Made by a program: the position numbers and the translations under genes. This document shows, piece by piece, positions 17,122 to 25,774 of a stretch of DNA of 64,000 nt. Numbering within the stretch: position 1 is the first letter of the stretch; each line of letters opens with the position of its first letter. This stretch comes from Mycobacterium sp. Z3061 (GTDB lineage: Bacteria > Actinomycetota > Actinomycetes > Mycobacteriales > Mycobacteriaceae), in the NCBI RefSeq assembly GCF_031583025.1, contig NZ_CP134062.1, positions 310,001 to 374,000 on the forward strand, in the 5' to 3' direction. The notes below the pieces were generated by a model that made no database searches, was not told the DNA's origin, and worked only from the letters and a program-made list of their open reading frames with translations.

Positions 17122-18083
17122 TGGCGCAGCTGGTCGAATCGACCGACCCCACTGACGACGCGGGTTGGCCGGATCCCAAGCCGCGTAAGGGGTTTTTCAC
17201 CGACACCTCCATCTGCATCGGCTGCAAGGCGTGCGAGGTGGCCTGCAAGGAGTGGAACCGCAACCCACGCGACGGTGACCTGGAAATCCTCGGTTCGTCC
17301 TACGACAACACCGGCAGTCTGGGTGCCAGCACCTGGCGGCACGTCGCGTTCATCGAGCAGGGCCGTGACCGCATCGAGGAGGCCCGCGAATCCGGGCGCG
17401 CCCTGGTGAGCCTGGGCATGCCGTCCGTGCCGGCCCCGCCCGACACCACTCCGCCGGACACTCCGGAGTTCCGTTGGCTGATGGCCTCGGACGTGTGCAA
17501 GCACTGCACCCACGCCGGCTGCCTCGACGTCTGCCCGACGGGTGCGTTGTTCCGCACCGAATTCGGCACCGTCGTCGTGCAGGATGACGTGTGCAACGGG
17601 TGCGGCACCTGCGTTGCCGGGTGCCCGTTCGGCGTCGTCGAGCGGCGCAGCGACGGCACCTACGCCACGCCGGCCAAACGCTCGGAGCGCCCGGAACACG
17701 GGTTCGTAACCGGCGTGGCCCAGAAATGCACGCTCTGCTACGACCGGCTTCTAAAAGACCAGACGCCGGCCTGCGCCCAGACCTGCCCGACGACGTCGAT
17801 CAAGTTCGGCGACCACGACGATCTCGTCGCGGCCGCGCGCGAACGGGTTTCCGCGTTGCATGCGCGCGGCATGACCGAGGCGCGCCTGTACGGCGCCAAT
17901 GAGCACGACGGTGTCGGCGGCACCGGGTCGGTCTTCCTGCTCCTGGACGAGCCCGAGGTGTACGGGCTGCCACCGGATCCGCGGGTCTGCACGGCGGATC
18001 TGATGACCATGTTCAAGCGGGCCGGGGTGGCCGCCGCCGGTATGTTCGCCGCGGGTGCGCTGGCCTTTCTGCGGGCGCGATGA
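17121..18083 (+). CDS. fdhB: Formate dehydrogenase beta subunit (4x[4Fe-4S] ferredoxin-like)
   Basis: Electron-transfer subunit of 320 residues. Four cysteine clusters are visible: CIGCKACEVAC (Cys32-42), CKHCTHAGCLDVCP, CNGCGTCVAGCP and CTLCYDRLL...CAQTCP, enough for four [4Fe-4S] centres linking the molybdenum site to the membrane. The last 20 or so residues (VAAAGMFAAGALAFL) are hydrophobic and may be a membrane anchor, as in FdnH. The start is ATG 17121, overlapping the alpha-subunit stop; a TTG precedes it in frame. Its stop overlaps the next ATG (ATGA). Confidence 0.93.
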   Translation: MAQLVESTDPTDDAGWPDPKPRKGFFTDTSICIGCKACEVACKEWNRNPRDGDLEILGSSYDNTGSLGASTWRHVAFIEQGRDRIEEARESGRALVSLGMPSVPAPPDTTPPDTPEFRWLMASDVCKHCTHAGCLDVCPTGALFRTEFGTVVVQDDVCNGCGTCVAGCPFGVVERRSDGTYATPAKRSERPEHGFVTGVAQKCTLCYDRLLKDQTPACAQTCPTTSIKFGDHDDLVAAARERVSALHARGMTEARLYGANEHDGVGGTGSVFLLLDEPEVYGLPPDPRVCTADLMTMFKRAGVAAAGMFAAGALAFLRAR

Positions 18084-19144
18084 GCACGTCGGAGTACGAC
18101 AGCCTGCGGCCGCCGTCGGGTGGGAAACGTCGTCGTCGTGGCGACGGGAAGCGCCGCCGCGATGAGTCGTTGATGGTGCCGGACGCCGAATTCTCCTCCT
18201 ATTACGGACGTCCGGTGGTCAAGCCGGCGCCGTGGGGTCACGAGGTCGGCGCCTATCTGTTCCTCGGTGGAGTGGCCGGTGGGTCAGGCTTGCTGGCAGC
18301 GGGCGCCCAGCTTACGGGTCGAAAGGTGTTGCGCCGCAACACCAGGCTTGCCGCTCTGGGCGCCGTGATGCTGGGGGCGGTGGCACTGGTCAAGGACCTG
18401 GGGCGACCTGAGCGCTTCGTCAACATGCTGCGCACCTTCAAGCTGACCTCGCCGATGAGCGTCGGCTCGTGGATCCTGAGCTTCTTCAGCGCAGGGATTG
18501 GGGTGGCCGCGGCGTCCGAGGTCGACCGGCTGACCGGTGAGCGGCTGCCGCTCGGTCCGCTACGGCCGGTGCTGCGCGCGATGGAGGGCCCGGCCGGCTT
18601 GGAGGCCGCGCTGCTCTCTCCGCCGCTGGCGGTGTACACCGCAGTGTTGTTGTCCGACACCGCAACCCCGACGTGGAACGCGGCGTACAAAGACCTGCCG
18701 TTCGTCTTCGTCAGCTCGGCGAGCCTGGCCGCATCGGGATTGGCGATGATCACCACGCCGGTCGCCGAAGCCGTGCCCGCCCGCAGGCTGGCGGTCATCG
18801 GCGCCGTGAGTGATCTGATCTCCGCCAGGATCACCGAATACCGGATGGACCCGGTGACCAGGGAGCCGCTACACCACGGGACGCCCGGCCGGTTGCTGCA
18901 GGCGAGTGAAATACTGGCTGCCGCAGGAGGTTTGGGTGCTCTGCTGGGCGGGGGTCGCCGCGATGTCGCTGTTCTGTCCGGCCTGACGCTTCTGACGGCG
19001 TCGGCGATGCTGCGGTTCGGCTTCTTCGAGGCGGGTAAGGAATCGGCGCGCGATCCCCGCTACACGATCGAGCCGCAGAAGCGCAGGCTGGCCGCGCGCC
19101 GGGCGGCGGGGATCACCGACGACTCGATCACCAGTGCTGGTTGA
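18080..19144 (+). CDS. NrfD/PsrC-like membrane subunit of formate dehydrogenase
   Basis: Integral membrane protein of 354 residues with a basic, Lys/Arg-rich N-terminus (GGKRRRRGDGKRRRDE) and about eight hydrophobic stretches, starting GAYLFLGGVAGGSGLLAAG. This fits the NrfD/PsrC family, which passes electrons between an iron-sulfur subunit and membrane quinone and lacks haem. It replaces the cytochrome b subunit (FdnI) of E. coli formate dehydrogenase N. It is the third gene of the fdh operon by ATGA overlap and is convergent with selD 6 bases later. Confidence 0.88.
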   Translation: MSTSEYDSLRPPSGGKRRRRGDGKRRRDESLMVPDAEFSSYYGRPVVKPAPWGHEVGAYLFLGGVAGGSGLLAAGAQLTGRKVLRRNTRLAALGAVMLGAVALVKDLGRPERFVNMLRTFKLTSPMSVGSWILSFFSAGIGVAAASEVDRLTGERLPLGPLRPVLRAMEGPAGLEAALLSPPLAVYTAVLLSDTATPTWNAAYKDLPFVFVSSASLAASGLAMITTPVAEAVPARRLAVIGAVSDLISARITEYRMDPVTREPLHHGTPGRLLQASEILAAAGGLGALLGGGRRDVAVLSGLTLLTASAMLRFGFFEAGKESARDPRYTIEPQKRRLAARRAAGITDDSITSAG

Positions 19145-19150
19145 AGCAGG

Positions 19151-20122
19151 CTAACGAATTTCGATGCCGCTGCCCGCCGTGGTGTGGCCGATAACGGGAT
19201 GGCCGGGCAGCTCACCGACCACCAGCAGTCCGCCCGAGGTTTGGGCATCGGCCAGCAACAGCAAGTCGTCTTCGGTTACCCCGTTTGTGATTTCGAGGTG
19301 GGGCCGTACCCAGTCGAGATTGCGGCGGCTGCCGCCGGAGACGAACCCGTCTTTGAGCGCCACCAGCGCGGCGTCGAGCACCGGCACCGCGGCGCGCTCT
19401 ACGACGGCGCCGATGCCGGAGGCCCGGCACAGTTTGTGCAGGTGACCGAGCAGCCCGAACCCGGTCACGTCGGTGGCCGCTTGGACACCCGCCTCGAGTG
19501 CCGCCTCGGACGCGTCACGGTTGAGCCGCGTCATGAGGTCGATCGCTTCCTGGCACACCTCACCGGTCTGCTTGTGCCGGTTGTTGAGCACGCCGACGCC
19601 GAGCGGTTTGGTCAGCGTCAGCGGCAGCCCCGGGCGGGCGGAGTCATTGCGCAGCAATCGCGCGGGGTCGGCCACGCCGGTGACGGCCATCCCGTACTTG
19701 GGTTCGGGGTCGTCGATCGAATGCCCGCCGATCACCGGGCAGGCCGCCTCGGACGCCACCGCGAGCCCGCCGCGCAGCACTTCGGTCATCAACTCCAGCG
19801 GCAACACGTCACGCGGCCAGCCGACGAGATTGATGGCGACGACCGGGCGCCCGCCCATCGCATAGATGTCGGACAGCGCGTTGGCGGCGGCGATGCGTCC
19901 CCAGTCGTAGGCGTCGTCGACCACCGGGGTGAAGAAATCCGCGGTGGACAGCACCGCCAGGTCGCCGACCCGGACAGCGGCGGCGTCGTCACCGTCGTCG
20001 AGTCCCACCAGCACGTCGGGGCCGGCCTGGCCGGTGAGCCCGCGCACCGCCTCTTCCAGCTCGCCGGGCGGGATCTTGCAGGCACAGCCGCCGCCGTGTG
20101 CGTAGCCGGTGAGCCGCGTCAT
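19151..20122 (-). CDS. selD: Selenide, water dikinase (selenophosphate synthetase)
   Basis: Enzyme of 323 residues making selenophosphate from selenide and ATP, the selenium donor for SelA. The N-terminal catalytic loop HGGGCACK contains Cys13 and Lys16, matching Cys17 and Lys20 of E. coli SelD, so this is the Cys rather than the Sec form. Further motifs are DDAAAVRV, STADFFTPVVDD, NALSDIYAMGG and ATDVTGFGLLGH. It is somewhat shorter than the E. coli protein. The start ATG 20122 lies 6 bases after a TAGGCT -10-like element. It converges on the fdh operon and faces away from selC-selA-selB. Confidence 0.95.
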   Translation of the reverse strand: MTRLTGYAHGGGCACKIPPGELEEAVRGLTGQAGPDVLVGLDDGDDAAAVRVGDLAVLSTADFFTPVVDDAYDWGRIAAANALSDIYAMGGRPVVAINLVGWPRDVLPLELMTEVLRGGLAVASEAACPVIGGHSIDDPEPKYGMAVTGVADPARLLRNDSARPGLPLTLTKPLGVGVLNNRHKQTGEVCQEAIDLMTRLNRDASEAALEAGVQAATDVTGFGLLGHLHKLCRASGIGAVVERAAVPVLDAALVALKDGFVSGGSRRNLDWVRPHLEITNGVTEDDLLLLADAQTSGGLLVVGELPGHPVIGHTTAGSGIEIR

Positions 20123-20128
20123 GGTTCG

Positions 20129-20134
20129 AGCCTA
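20129..20134 (-). promoter_or_regulatory. Predicted -10 element of selD (leaderless)
   Basis: On the minus strand TAGGCT is followed by CGAACC and then the ATG of selD, the same TAnnnT-six bases-ATG arrangement seen before fdhA and the adenylyl cyclase gene. Confidence 0.45.
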
Positions 20135-20149
20135 CGGAGCTCGGCGAGT

Positions 20150-20195
20150 GTGCGGCCAGCCGCACGCCGGTAGCCGAATGTGCGGCCAGCCGCAC
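20150..20195. repeat. Two copies of a 16-bp palindrome, 30 bp apart
   Basis: GTGCGGCCAGCCGCAC occurs at 20150-20165 and again at 20180-20195. Each copy is an inverted repeat of GTGCGGC around a CA centre. They fill the gap between the selD start and the selC tRNA gene, so they could be operators, transcript hairpins, or members of a genomic small-repeat family. Confidence 0.7.
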
Positions 20196-20239
20196 GCTCG
20201 GAGGCCGCTGGCAAGCGCGGCAGAGGTACGTTTACCCCT

Positions 20240-20332
20240 GGAGGCGTTTGGGTTCCTGGTGGTCCCCCCGGTCTTCAAAACCGGTGAGATCGAGCATCTC
20301 GGTCTGGCGGGTTCGATTCCCGTCCGCCTCCG
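20240..20332 (+). tRNA. selC: tRNA-Sec (anticodon TCA)
   Basis: A 93-base tRNA with the features of selenocysteine tRNA. The anticodon stem CCGGT/ACCGG encloses the loop CTTCAAA with anticodon TCA at 20275-20277, and a long variable arm (GAGAT/ATCTC) follows. The T arm is GCGGG, TTCGATT, CCCGT. The acceptor stem starts GGAGGCG and ends CGCCTCC with discriminator G; the eighth acceptor pair (T with C) is mismatched. CCA is not encoded. It lies 39 bases before selA, in the same orientation, and decodes the UGA in fdhA. Confidence 0.95.
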
Positions 20333-20371
20333 CTTTTGCTTCAAAAGTGAAAGCCCATCAGGAGAGGTCAC

Positions 20372-21679
20372 GTGACACAGGTCGACCCGCGGCGACTGAT
20401 TCCGCGCACGGATCAGTTGCTGGCCCTACCGGCTGTGCAGCGGCAGCGAAACAGGCTGGGCGACAAAGCCGTCCGTGCCACGGTGCGCGAAACGCAGGAG
20501 CGCGCGCGCCGCGGTGACCTGCCACCGGACCAGGTGCCGGCAGCGGTCGAGGCGGCCCTGGCCGCCCAGGCCACCACCTCGCTGCGGCCGGTGCTGAACG
20601 CCACCGGCGTCGTCGTGCACACCAATCTCGGCCGTGCTCCGCTGGCCGCCGGCGCGGTCGACGCGTTGATCGCCGCCAGCGGCTACGTCGACGTCGAACT
20701 CGACCTCACCACCGGTACCCGCTCCAAACGCGGCGTCGCACTCCGGGAAGCGCTGCTCGGCGCCTGCCCGGCGGCCGAGGACGCCCTCGTCGTCAACAAC
20801 GGTGCCGCCGCCCTGGTGCTGGCGACCACCGCCCTGGCCGGCGACAAGGAAGTGATCATCAGTCGCGGTGAACTCATCGAGATCGGAGCAGGCTTCCGGC
20901 TGCCCGACCTGATCGCCTCCACCGGCGCGCGACTTCGCGAAGTCGGCACCACCAATCGCACCCATCTCAGGGACTACGAGGCGGCGCTGGGGCCGGAAAC
21001 GGGCTGCGTGCTCAAGGTGCACCAGAGCAACTTTCGGGTGGAAGGCTTCACGGCCGCCGCATCGCTGGCCGACCTGCACACACTGAGCGCGGCGCGGCGC
21101 ATTCCACTGATCGCCGACCTGGGCAGCGGGCTCCTCCGGCCGGACCCGGTGCTGCCCGACGAGCCCGATGCCGCCACCGCGCTGGCCGAGGGCGCCGACC
21201 TCGTCATCGCGAGCGGCGACAAACTGCTCGGCGGACCACAGGCGGGGATCATCCTGGGCCGCGCCGAGGTGATCACCAGGCTGGCGCGGCATCCACTGGC
21301 CCGGGCGGTCCGCGCCGACAAGCTGACCCTGGCCGCGCTCGAGGCGACGGTCCGCGCCGGCGGCTCCCCGGTGACCGCGGCTCTGCATGCCGAGAGTGAC
21401 CGGTTGCGTATCCGCGCGCAGCGATTGGCCGACGCGGTCGGCGCGACCGTCGTCGCGCATGACGGCCGCGTCGGTGGCGGCGGTGCGCCCGGCGTGCCGC
21501 TACCCGGGTGGGCGGTCCGCCTGCCGGAGTCGGCTGCCGCACCGCTGCGTGCCGGCGAGCCCGCGGTACTGCCCCGCGTGCACGACGGCGCCTGCCTGCT
21601 GGATCTGCGCTGCATTGCCGAGGCCGACGACAATCGCCTGCTGGCTGCGGTGCGCGCGGCGCTGGACGGACAGCCCTGA
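20372..21679 (+). CDS. selA: L-seryl-tRNA(Sec) selenium transferase
   Basis: PLP enzyme of 435 residues converting seryl-tRNA(Sec) to selenocysteinyl-tRNA(Sec) with selenophosphate. The PLP-binding lysine is Lys284 in SGDKLLGGPQAG; other family motifs are NATGVVVHTNLGRAP, VVNNGAAALVL and LADLGSGLL. GTG 20372 is preceded by AGGAGAGGTCA, a strong ribosome site. It is slightly shorter than E. coli SelA (463). It lies directly after selC and 11 bases before the chosen selB start, so selC, selA and selB are likely one unit. Confidence 0.95.
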   Translation: MTQVDPRRLIPRTDQLLALPAVQRQRNRLGDKAVRATVRETQERARRGDLPPDQVPAAVEAALAAQATTSLRPVLNATGVVVHTNLGRAPLAAGAVDALIAASGYVDVELDLTTGTRSKRGVALREALLGACPAAEDALVVNNGAAALVLATTALAGDKEVIISRGELIEIGAGFRLPDLIASTGARLREVGTTNRTHLRDYEAALGPETGCVLKVHQSNFRVEGFTAAASLADLHTLSAARRIPLIADLGSGLLRPDPVLPDEPDAATALAEGADLVIASGDKLLGGPQAGIILGRAEVITRLARHPLARAVRADKLTLAALEATVRAGGSPVTAALHAESDRLRIRAQRLADAVGATVVAHDGRVGGGGAPGVPLPGWAVRLPESAAAPLRAGEPAVLPRVHDGACLLDLRCIAEADDNRLLAAVRAALDGQP

Positions 21680-21690
21680 GCACTCATGTC

Positions 21691-23466
21691 GTGGCCACCG
21701 CGGGCCACGTCGACCACGGCAAGAGCACACTCATTCACGCGCTCACCGGCATGGAGCCCGACCGCTGGGAGGAGGAGCGTCGCCGCGGCCTGACCATCGA
21801 CCTCGGCTTCGCGTGGACCACGCTGCCGTCCGGCCGCAAGGTCGCGTTCGTCGACGTGCCGGGCCACCAGCGCTTCCTGGGCAACACGCTGGCCGGCCTC
21901 GGTCCCGCGCCGGTGGTGTGCTTCGTCGTCGCCGCCGACGAGGGCTGGCGCGCACAATCCGACGACCACCGCGACGCCGTTGCGGCACTGGGCATTCAGC
22001 ACGGTCTCATCGTGATCACCCGCGCCGACCGGGCCCCGGAGCGCGGCGCCGAGGTGCTCGCCCAGGCCCGCGCCGAGTTGGCCGAAACCGGCCTGCGCGG
22101 CGCCCCGGGCATCATCGTGTCGGCCGTCGAGGGCAGCGGGCTCGCCGAGTTGCGTGCGGCTTTGGACGGCGTACTGGCGCAGGTGCCGGCACCCGAGACC
22201 GGCGCCCGGGTGCGGCTGTGGGTGGACCGTTCCTTCACCATCACCGGCGCCGGCACGGTGGTGACCGGCACGTTGCCCGCCGGGACACTCACCGTCGGCG
22301 ACCGGCTGGACCTGTTCGGTGCGTCGCGCATCCGGTCGGCGACGATTCGCGGAGTACAGAGTTGTGGGCAGCCGTTCCCCTTCCTGGGACCCGTTTCGCG
22401 GGTGGCGCTGAACCTTCGCGGTGTGCCCCGCGAAGCCGTGCGCCGCGGCGACGCGCTGATCACCCCGGACGCATGGCCGGACACCCGGCTACTCGACGTG
22501 CGGCGCACCTCCGGCGGTGTGTGGAGTGAGGCCCCGACTCATCTGGTCGCCCATGTCGGCACGGCGGCCGTGCCGGTGCGGTTGCGCCCCTTCGATGACG
22601 ACCATGCCCGGCTCACCCTGGACCGGAGCCTGCCATTGGTGTTCGGCGACCGGCTGGTGCTGCGCGACCCGGGCAGCGTCCGGATTGTCGGCGGTGCCGA
22701 GGTGCTCGACGCCGAACCTCCGGGGCTGCGCCGACGCGGCGACAGCGGGCGCCGCGCAGCGATTTTGGCGCGCGCGGAACCCGGCGGTGACGTCGAAGCC
22801 GAGGTCGCGCGCCGGGGAGCCGTTCCGGAAACGCATCTGCGCCGGCTGGGGTTGTTACCGCACACCGTTCCCGCCCAGGTCCTGGTCGTCGACGGTTGGT
22901 GGGTGCACCGACCGACGCACGAGGCATGGCAGCACCGGCTGCGGGCCGCGGTCGACGGCCTACGCGCACGAGATCCGTTGGCCGACGGTCTGTCTCGGGG
23001 CGCGGCCCGCGACCTGCTGGCGCTGCCCGACGAAGCACTGCTGGACGGGGTTGCCCGCGCCGCCGGGCTCGAGCAGGACGGCGGCACCATCCGGCTACCC
23101 GGCACCCGCGACGAACTCGGTGACGCCGAAGCACCGATCAGTGAGCTGGAGAAGAAGTTACGAGCTGACCCGTTCGGGGCACCGGAAGCCTACGAACTAC
23201 AGGCGCTGAAACTGGGCACCCGCGAACTGGCCGCCGCCGAGCGCGCCGGACGCGTGTTGCGATTGCGCGACGGCGTGGTGCTGTTGCCGAACGCACCCGC
23301 GCTGGCCATGCGCACCCTGGCCACGCTCGATCAGCCCTTCACCACAAGCCAAGCACGCCAGGCACTTAACACCACCAGGCGGGTCGCGATTCCGCTCCTC
23401 GAACACCTCGACGCCCGCGGATGGACCCGTCGACTGGATGCCGGTCACCGAGAAGTGGTGCGCTGA
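21691..23466 (+). CDS. selB: Selenocysteine-specific elongation factor
   Basis: GTPase of about 591 residues that delivers Sec-tRNA(Sec) to UGA codons next to SECIS hairpins. The N-terminal EF-Tu-like domain has the P-loop AGHVDHGKS, RRGLTIDLGF (switch I) and DVPGH (G3); the G4 motif reads TRAD instead of the usual NKxD-like sequence. The Ala/Arg-rich C-terminal half fits the four winged helices that bind the SECIS. GTG 21691 gives the standard N-terminus just before ATAGHVDHGK; in-frame codons back to 21676 overlap selA and lack an ATG, so the exact start is uncertain. Confidence 0.93.
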   Translation: MATAGHVDHGKSTLIHALTGMEPDRWEEERRRGLTIDLGFAWTTLPSGRKVAFVDVPGHQRFLGNTLAGLGPAPVVCFVVAADEGWRAQSDDHRDAVAALGIQHGLIVITRADRAPERGAEVLAQARAELAETGLRGAPGIIVSAVEGSGLAELRAALDGVLAQVPAPETGARVRLWVDRSFTITGAGTVVTGTLPAGTLTVGDRLDLFGASRIRSATIRGVQSCGQPFPFLGPVSRVALNLRGVPREAVRRGDALITPDAWPDTRLLDVRRTSGGVWSEAPTHLVAHVGTAAVPVRLRPFDDDHARLTLDRSLPLVFGDRLVLRDPGSVRIVGGAEVLDAEPPGLRRRGDSGRRAAILARAEPGGDVEAEVARRGAVPETHLRRLGLLPHTVPAQVLVVDGWWVHRPTHEAWQHRLRAAVDGLRARDPLADGLSRGAARDLLALPDEALLDGVARAAGLEQDGGTIRLPGTRDELGDAEAPISELEKKLRADPFGAPEAYELQALKLGTRELAAAERAGRVLRLRDGVVLLPNAPALAMRTLATLDQPFTTSQARQALNTTRRVAIPLLEHLDARGWTRRLDAGHREVVR

Positions 23467-23483
23467 TCCGCCTACCGCCAGGC

Positions 23484-23489
23484 TATTCT
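23484..23489 (+). promoter_or_regulatory. Predicted -10 element of the adenylyl cyclase gene (leaderless)
   Basis: TATTCT followed by GCACGC and then ATG 23496. The distance puts the transcription start at the start codon. No Shine-Dalgarno sequence is present between selB and this ATG. Confidence 0.5.
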
Positions 23490-23495
23490 GCACGC

Positions 23496-24752
23496 ATGGC
23501 GCCCGAAGCGCATCCAGCGGCGGCGGTGCCGGTCACGAGTCGACGCCGCCGCCTGCCGCCGCGCAACGCCACCTATCCCAAAAGCGTTACCCGCCAGAGG
23601 CGTGTTCTGGTCAGGGCCACCAGGATCGGCGCCGTCGTCAGCGCTTTCTACACTCTCCTCGCCATCTTCGTCGGTCATGACGGGACCCCCATCGCCGTGC
23701 TCAGCGCCGTCAGCACAGTGGTCTACCTGGGGATTCCGCTGCTGTACCGCTTCGGGGAACTCGTCGCGCCAATGGTTTTCATCGTCGCCGCCTACGTGCT
23801 GATCACATCACTGTGCTTGAACGTCGGCACCGGAACCGGAATTCAGTTCTACTACCTGGTGGGCGCATCAATTGTGGTCCTGGTGCTGGGCATCGACCAC
23901 ATCGTGCTGGCGACGGTGATGGCGGCGGTGGGAGCGGTGCTGACCGTCCTCCTGCAGATGACGGTACCCGAAACGACCGGCGTGCAACCTCATTGGGCCT
24001 ACGCCTTCGGCTACATCGTGTCGGTGGCGACATCCTGGCTCATGGTCATGGCGATCGTCTGGTCGGCGTTGCGCGAAATCACCCGTGCCGAACGGGTGAT
24101 CGAAGCGGAATACCTCCGGTCGGAGTCGTTGCTGGCCAACATTCTGCCGGCGAAAATCGCTGAGCGGTTGAAGGATCCGTCGCGGCCCGTCATCGCCGAC
24201 AGGTATGACGATGCCTCGGTGTTGTTCGCCGATATCGCCGGTTTCACCAGTAGAGCCAGTGATACCCCGCCCACTGACCTGGTCCGGTTCCTGGATCAGC
24301 TCTACACCAAGCTGGATGGCCTGGTCGACCGGCACGGGCTGGAGAAGATCAAGACCAGTGGCGATTCGTACATGGTCGTCAGCGGGGTACCGGATCCGCG
24401 TCCGGACCACCTAGAAGCGCTGGCTCAGCTCGCACTGGACATGGCGCAGGCCGTTGCCGGTCTGAAAGATCCACGGGGCCGGGCTGTTCCGTTACGGATC
24501 GGGTTGGCGGTCGGTCCCGTGGTCGCCGGTGTGGTCGGAGCGCGCAAGTTCTTCTACGACGTATGGGGCGACGCCGTCAACGTCGCGGCGCGGATGGAGA
24601 CCACCGACGTCGAGGGCCGCATCCAGGTGCCCCAGGACGTGTATGACCGGCTCAAGGACCGGTTCGTGTTCGAGGAACGCGGCGACATCGACGTCAAAGG
24701 CAAGGGCGTGATGCACACCTGGTATCTCGTCGGCAGAGCTCCCTGGCGTTAA
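23496..24752 (+). CDS. cya: Class III adenylyl cyclase, six-transmembrane, Rv1625c-like
   Basis: Protein of 418 residues making cAMP from ATP. About six hydrophobic helices span residues 42-192, then a HAMP-less linker (EAEYLRSESLLANILP) and one cyclase domain. Catalytic residues are visible: metal ligands Asp246 (FADIAGF) and Asp290 (SGDSY), purine-selecting Lys286 and Asp355, and transition-state Asn362 and Arg366 (GDAVNVAAR). From memory the architecture and sequence closely resemble M. tuberculosis Rv1625c, which acts as a homodimer with the cyclase in the cytoplasm. The open frame extends upstream to 23421, but ATG 23496 lies at leaderless distance from TATTCT. It shares its TTAA stop with the convergent gene. 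Confidence 0.95.
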   Translation: MAPEAHPAAAVPVTSRRRRLPPRNATYPKSVTRQRRVLVRATRIGAVVSAFYTLLAIFVGHDGTPIAVLSAVSTVVYLGIPLLYRFGELVAPMVFIVAAYVLITSLCLNVGTGTGIQFYYLVGASIVVLVLGIDHIVLATVMAAVGAVLTVLLQMTVPETTGVQPHWAYAFGYIVSVATSWLMVMAIVWSALREITRAERVIEAEYLRSESLLANILPAKIAERLKDPSRPVIADRYDDASVLFADIAGFTSRASDTPPTDLVRFLDQLYTKLDGLVDRHGLEKIKTSGDSYMVVSGVPDPRPDHLEALAQLALDMAQAVAGLKDPRGRAVPLRIGLAVGPVVAGVVGARKFFYDVWGDAVNVAARMETTDVEGRIQVPQDVYDRLKDRFVFEERGDIDVKGKGVMHTWYLVGRAPWR

Positions 24753-25774
24753 ATCCCCGCTGCGTCCGCGATTTCGCGTGCCTTCTGCACCCGGGCGTCG
24801 ATCCACGCGAGCACGGGAGTTCCGGCTGAGGCCTTGTTCTGCGGCTCGTCCATCGCCCGGCGCATCACCCCCTCTGCGATGATGGCCAGCTTCCACAGCC
24901 CCAGGGCATGCCAGTACTGCAACGCGGCGGCGTCGCGGCCCGTCTCGTCCAGGTACAACCGGGTCATCTCCGCCCGGTCCGGAAAACCTTCCAGTGTCGA
25001 CGGCGCGTAGTCACCGCTGAGCGCTTCACCCGGCTCGGCCCAGTAGGTGAGCAGACTGCCCATGTCGGCCAGCGGATCGCCCAGTGTGGACAGTTCCCAG
25101 TCCAGCGTCGCCACGATCGCACCGGTCTCCGGTGAGGTGATCAGGTTGCGCAGGTGAAAGTCGCCGTGCACCAAGCTGACCTCGCGCTGCTCGGGCGCGG
25201 CGGCAGCCAGCCGGCGGGTGAGGTCGTCCAGGTCCGGTAGTTCTCGCGTCTTGGAGAGCTCCCACTGGCCTGCCCAGCGTTTGAGCTGACGCTGGGCGTA
25301 CGGCTTGTGGCTGGCGAGGTCGGCCAGGCCCACCTCGTCGAGGTCGACCGCGTGAATCTTGGCCAGGGTGCGCGGTAGGTCGACGGCGATCTGATGCCGT
25401 TGCCGCGGCGTCAGCGCTTCGGCCACCCCCATGGTGTCGACCACCAGCCCGTCCACGAACTCCATCAGCACCAGCGGCACGTCGCTGAAATCGGAATCCG
25501 TTGTCGTTGCGATGATTTGCGGTACCGGCACCGGGGTGTCCGCCAGGGCCGCGATGATGCGCGCTTCCCGCAGTACGTCGTGCGCCGAGGCCAGCAGATG
25601 GCCCAGGGGCGGCCGGCGCAACACCCAGGCGCGGCTCCCCGCATCGCTGACCCGGTACGTGAGATTGGACTGGCCGAGGCCGATCCGCTGAAACTGCAAC
25701 GGTGCTTCGAACTCGATCCCGAGCGTGGTGAGCCAGCGTGCCACCGCGTCAGGGTCGAGGCCGATGACCGTCAC
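24749..25774 (-). CDS. APH/choline-kinase-like phosphotransferase (FadE36/ACAD11-N type)
   Basis: Kinase-fold protein of 341 residues with the catalytic loop [11 protein letters not shown] and the Mg-binding [13 protein letters not shown], both typical of aminoglycoside-phosphotransferase-like proteins. The set [14 protein letters not shown] and [12 protein letters not shown] matches the subgroup found in mycobacteria as Rv3761c and fused to acyl-CoA dehydrogenase in ACAD10/11. Its GTG overlaps the stop of the acyl-CoA dehydrogenase gene (GTGA), so the two proteins are co-expressed. By analogy with LvaA and ACAD11 it may phosphorylate a 4-hydroxyacyl-CoA. Antibiotic resistance is unlikely. 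Confidence 0.85.
   Translation of the reverse strand: MTVIGLDPDAVARWLTTLGIEFEAPLQFQRIGLGQSNLTYRVSDAGSRAWVLRRPPLGHLLASAHDVLREARIIAALADTPVPVPQIIATTTDSDFSDVPLVLMEFVDGLVVDTMGVAEALTPRQRHQIAVDLPRTLAKIHAVDLDEVGLADLASHKPYAQRQLKRWAGQWELSKTRELPDLDDLTRRLAAAAPEQREVSLVHGDFHLRNLITSPETGAIVATLDWELSTLGDPLADMGSLLTYWAEPGEALSGDYAPSTLEGFPDRAEMTRLYLDETGRDAAALQYWHALGLWKLAIIAEGVMRRAMDEPQNKASAGTPVLAWIDARVQKAREIADAAGI

Noticed and set aside
19184-20173. A 329-codon plus-strand frame opposite selD
   Set aside because: Composition bias only; selD on the minus strand has all catalytic motifs.
24749-25774. Calling the APH-fold protein an antibiotic-resistance enzyme
   Set aside because: The sequence subgroup and its coupling to an acyl-CoA dehydrogenase fit a metabolic kinase-like role.
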